Below, piece after piece: positions 5,163 through 6,181 of a stretch of 6,181 nt of DNA. Position numbers and translations under genes: made by a program. Under the pieces are notes generated by a model, which saw only the letters and a program-made list of their open reading frames with translations, did not search any database and had not been told where the DNA came from. The first letter of the stretch is position 1. Each line of letters begins with the position of its first letter. The stretch is from Oscillospiraceae bacterium. GTDB taxonomy: Bacteria > Bacillota > Clostridia > Oscillospirales > Acutalibacteraceae. Where the stretch lies: assembly GCA_009779455.1 (NCBI GenBank), contig WREG01000123.1:1-6181 (forward strand). The letters are read 5' to 3'.

Positions 5163-5873
5163 ATGCAAAAATTGATGGGCCGCATGAGGGCGGCGATGGA
5201 AAAATACAATATGGTCGAAGACGGCGACAAAATAGCTGTCGGGGTGTCCGGCGGCAAGGATTCCGCCGCCCTTTTGACCGCCTTGGCCGAAATGCGTAAA
5301 TTTTACCCTGAAAAATATGAGATCAAAGCAATCACCCTCGATATGGGGTTTGGCGGCAGGCCCGGCGATTTTTCGCCCATTGAAAAGCTTTGCGGCGAGC
5401 TGGGCGTGGAGTATGCCATAAAACGCACGGAGCTGGCAAGCATTATTTTTAATGATCGCAAAGAAGAAAACCCCTGTTCACTGTGCTCTAAAATGAGGAG
5501 GGGCATTTTGCACGATGCCGCGAAAGAACTGGGCTGCAATAAATTAGCCCTGGGGCATCATATGGACGACGCGGCAGAGACTTTTATGATGAACCTGCTC
5601 TGCGGAGGGAATATAGCCTGTTTCCGTCCCGTGACCTATATGTCGCGAAAGGATATTTACGTAATAAGGCCGATGGTTTTAGCCAGGGAAAGCGTAGTTT
5701 CGGCGGCGGTGAAGCACAGGGGCCTGCCCGTCATCAAAAGCGGGTGCCCCGTCGATAAAACGGGGGAGCGGCAGAAAATGAAAGACCTGCTTTATGAGCT
5801 TGAAAAGGATTACGCGCCCCTGCGGGAGAAAATAATAGGGGCTATGCAGAGAAAAGAAATAGATAATTGGTAA
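5163..5873 (+). CDS. TtcA-family PP-loop tRNA 2-thiolation protein
   Basis: The 236-residue cytoplasmic protein is shorter than E. coli TtcA (about 310). An N-type ATP pyrophosphatase PP-loop SGGKDS is at 29-34 and the family motif GHHMDDAAET at 131-140. A CxxC pair (Cys105, Cys108 in NPCSLCSKMRR) and a third cysteine (Cys195 in SGCPVDKTGERQ) match the three cysteines that hold the iron-sulfur cluster in TtcA. The family adenylates a tRNA base and replaces its oxygen with sulfur; in E. coli the target is cytidine 32. The exact tRNA position in this clade is inferred, not shown. The ATG at 5163 is set by AAGGA (5151-5155) seven bases upstream, in frame with the first conserved residues. Its promoter would lie in the 76-bp divergent spacer, where a plus-strand TATAAT (5090-5095) and a small inverted repeat GTTAA/TTAAC (5133-5149) are the only candidates seen. 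No clear terminator follows; the next gene has its own promoter. Confidence 0.92.
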   Translation: MQKLMGRMRAAMEKYNMVEDGDKIAVGVSGGKDSAALLTALAEMRKFYPEKYEIKAITLDMGFGGRPGDFSPIEKLCGELGVEYAIKRTELASIIFNDRKEENPCSLCSKMRRGILHDAAKELGCNKLALGHHMDDAAETFMMNLLCGGNIACFRPVTYMSRKDIYVIRPMVLARESVVSAAVKHRGLPVIKSGCPVDKTGERQKMKDLLYELEKDYAPLREKIIGAMQRKEIDNW

Positions 5874-5889
5874 TTTTTTATTTGCATGG

Positions 5890-5918
5890 TTGATTTATTA
5901 ACAAAAATTTATTATAAT
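5890..5918 (+). promoter_or_regulatory. Promoter of the small membrane protein gene
   Basis: TTGATT (5890-5895) and TATAAT (5913-5918) are spaced by 17 bases (5896-5912). The expected start of transcription is about 5925, downstream of the in-frame ATG at 5886 and about 20 bases before the ATG at 5946, which favours the shorter reading of the following gene. Confidence 0.65.
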
Positions 5919-5945
5919 ACAAAAAAAGGAAGCGAAAATATAAAT

Positions 5946-6149
5946 ATGGCTAAATTAAAGAAAATATTTAAAATACTCTTTTTCGCCAATCTCTCTATGA
6001 TTTTGTTTGATATTATAGTAATTGCCACACGCGAAACGGGTGACGACGGGACGATATTTTTATTTTGGCATATTTTAATCGGTAACATATTTTTCGCGCT
6101 ATTCCTCTTAATAATTTACGGGGGCATATATGCTTTAAGCAAGGGGTGA
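5946..6149 (+). CDS. Small two-helix membrane protein, unknown function
   Basis: The product is 67 residues if started at 5946. It has a basic N-terminus (MAKLKKIFK), a hydrophobic helix of about residues 8-26, a short polar acidic loop (TRETGDDG), a second helix of about 37-62, and ends in SKG. Positive charges at the start suggest both ends are cytoplasmic. I do not recognise the family. An in-frame ATG at 5886 would add 20 residues (87 in total), but it has no Shine-Dalgarno and lies upstream of the predicted transcription start. The 5946 start has AAGGA (5926-5930), although the 15-base spacing is long. The gene is distinctly richer in A and T than the genes before it (many AAA, ATT and TTT codons), which may reflect its membrane content or acquisition by transfer. 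It lies 72 bp after the TtcA-like gene. Confidence 0.6.
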   Translation: MAKLKKIFKILFFANLSMILFDIIVIATRETGDDGTIFLFWHILIGNIFFALFLLIIYGGIYALSKG

Positions 6150-6181
6150 GCAGCATAAAAAACAGGGTAAAATTTAAGAAA
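6146..6181 (+). CDS. Possible start of a further gene, cut by the window end
   Basis: GTG at 6146-6148 overlaps the TGA of the preceding gene (GTGA) and opens a frame that stays open for 12 codons to the last base, reading MSSIKNRVKFKK if GTG initiates. Such four-base overlaps are common in operons, but the purine-rich AAGGGG is too close for a proper Shine-Dalgarno and twelve codons carry little weight. Confidence 0.15.
   Translation, partial: MSSIKNRVKFKK

Noticed and set aside
5886..5945. Earlier ATG at 5886 as start of the small membrane protein.
   Set aside because: There is no ribosome site, a promoter lies inside this extension, and the added residues (MVDLLTKIYYNTKKGS onward) do not look like part of the two-helix protein. 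It cannot be excluded without homologs.

Overview
The window looks like a chromosomal stretch from an anaerobic, low-to-mid GC Firmicute, most likely a clostridium of the Oscillospiraceae/Ruminococcaceae type. This is inferred from the DUF4474 protein (a domain I know mainly from Clostridia), a lipobox-type substrate-binding protein, the family types present, and near-consensus sigma-A promoters in AT-rich spacers beside GC-richer genes. No rRNA, tRNA, CRISPR array or phage gene was seen.

Layout. 1-774 (+) is the C-terminal part of a P-type cation-transporting ATPase whose 5' end lies outside the window. It converges on a two-gene minus-strand unit: a family 5 solute-binding lipoprotein (2138-3757), then a DUF1015 protein (837-2081) 56 bp downstream. 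The unit starts at a perfect TTGACA-17-TATAAT promoter (3780-3808) and ends in a strong intrinsic terminator (807-860) that overlaps the last codons of the DUF1015 gene. Upstream of the promoter, 3758-4033 is a 276-bp gene-free stretch. Most of it is a 173-bp foldback element with 12-bp terminal inverted repeats, flanked on both sides by AATAAT, which looks like a MITE. Next comes a minus-strand membrane-anchored DUF4474 protein (4034-5086), apparently made from a leaderless mRNA. A 76-bp AT-rich divergent spacer separates it from a plus-strand TtcA-type PP-loop tRNA thiolase (5163-5873). An AT-rich gene for a 67-residue two-helix membrane protein (5946-6149) follows with its own promoter, and a further reading frame may start at its stop codon.

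The genes do not form one recognisable pathway. The ATPase, the binding protein and the DUF4474 protein all sit at or outside the membrane. The DUF1015 protein and the TtcA-like enzyme are cytoplasmic. The only likely operon is binding protein plus DUF1015. The most unusual item is the foldback element between 3812 and 3996. Its symmetry is restored exactly if one copy of an internal 14-bp tandem duplication is removed.
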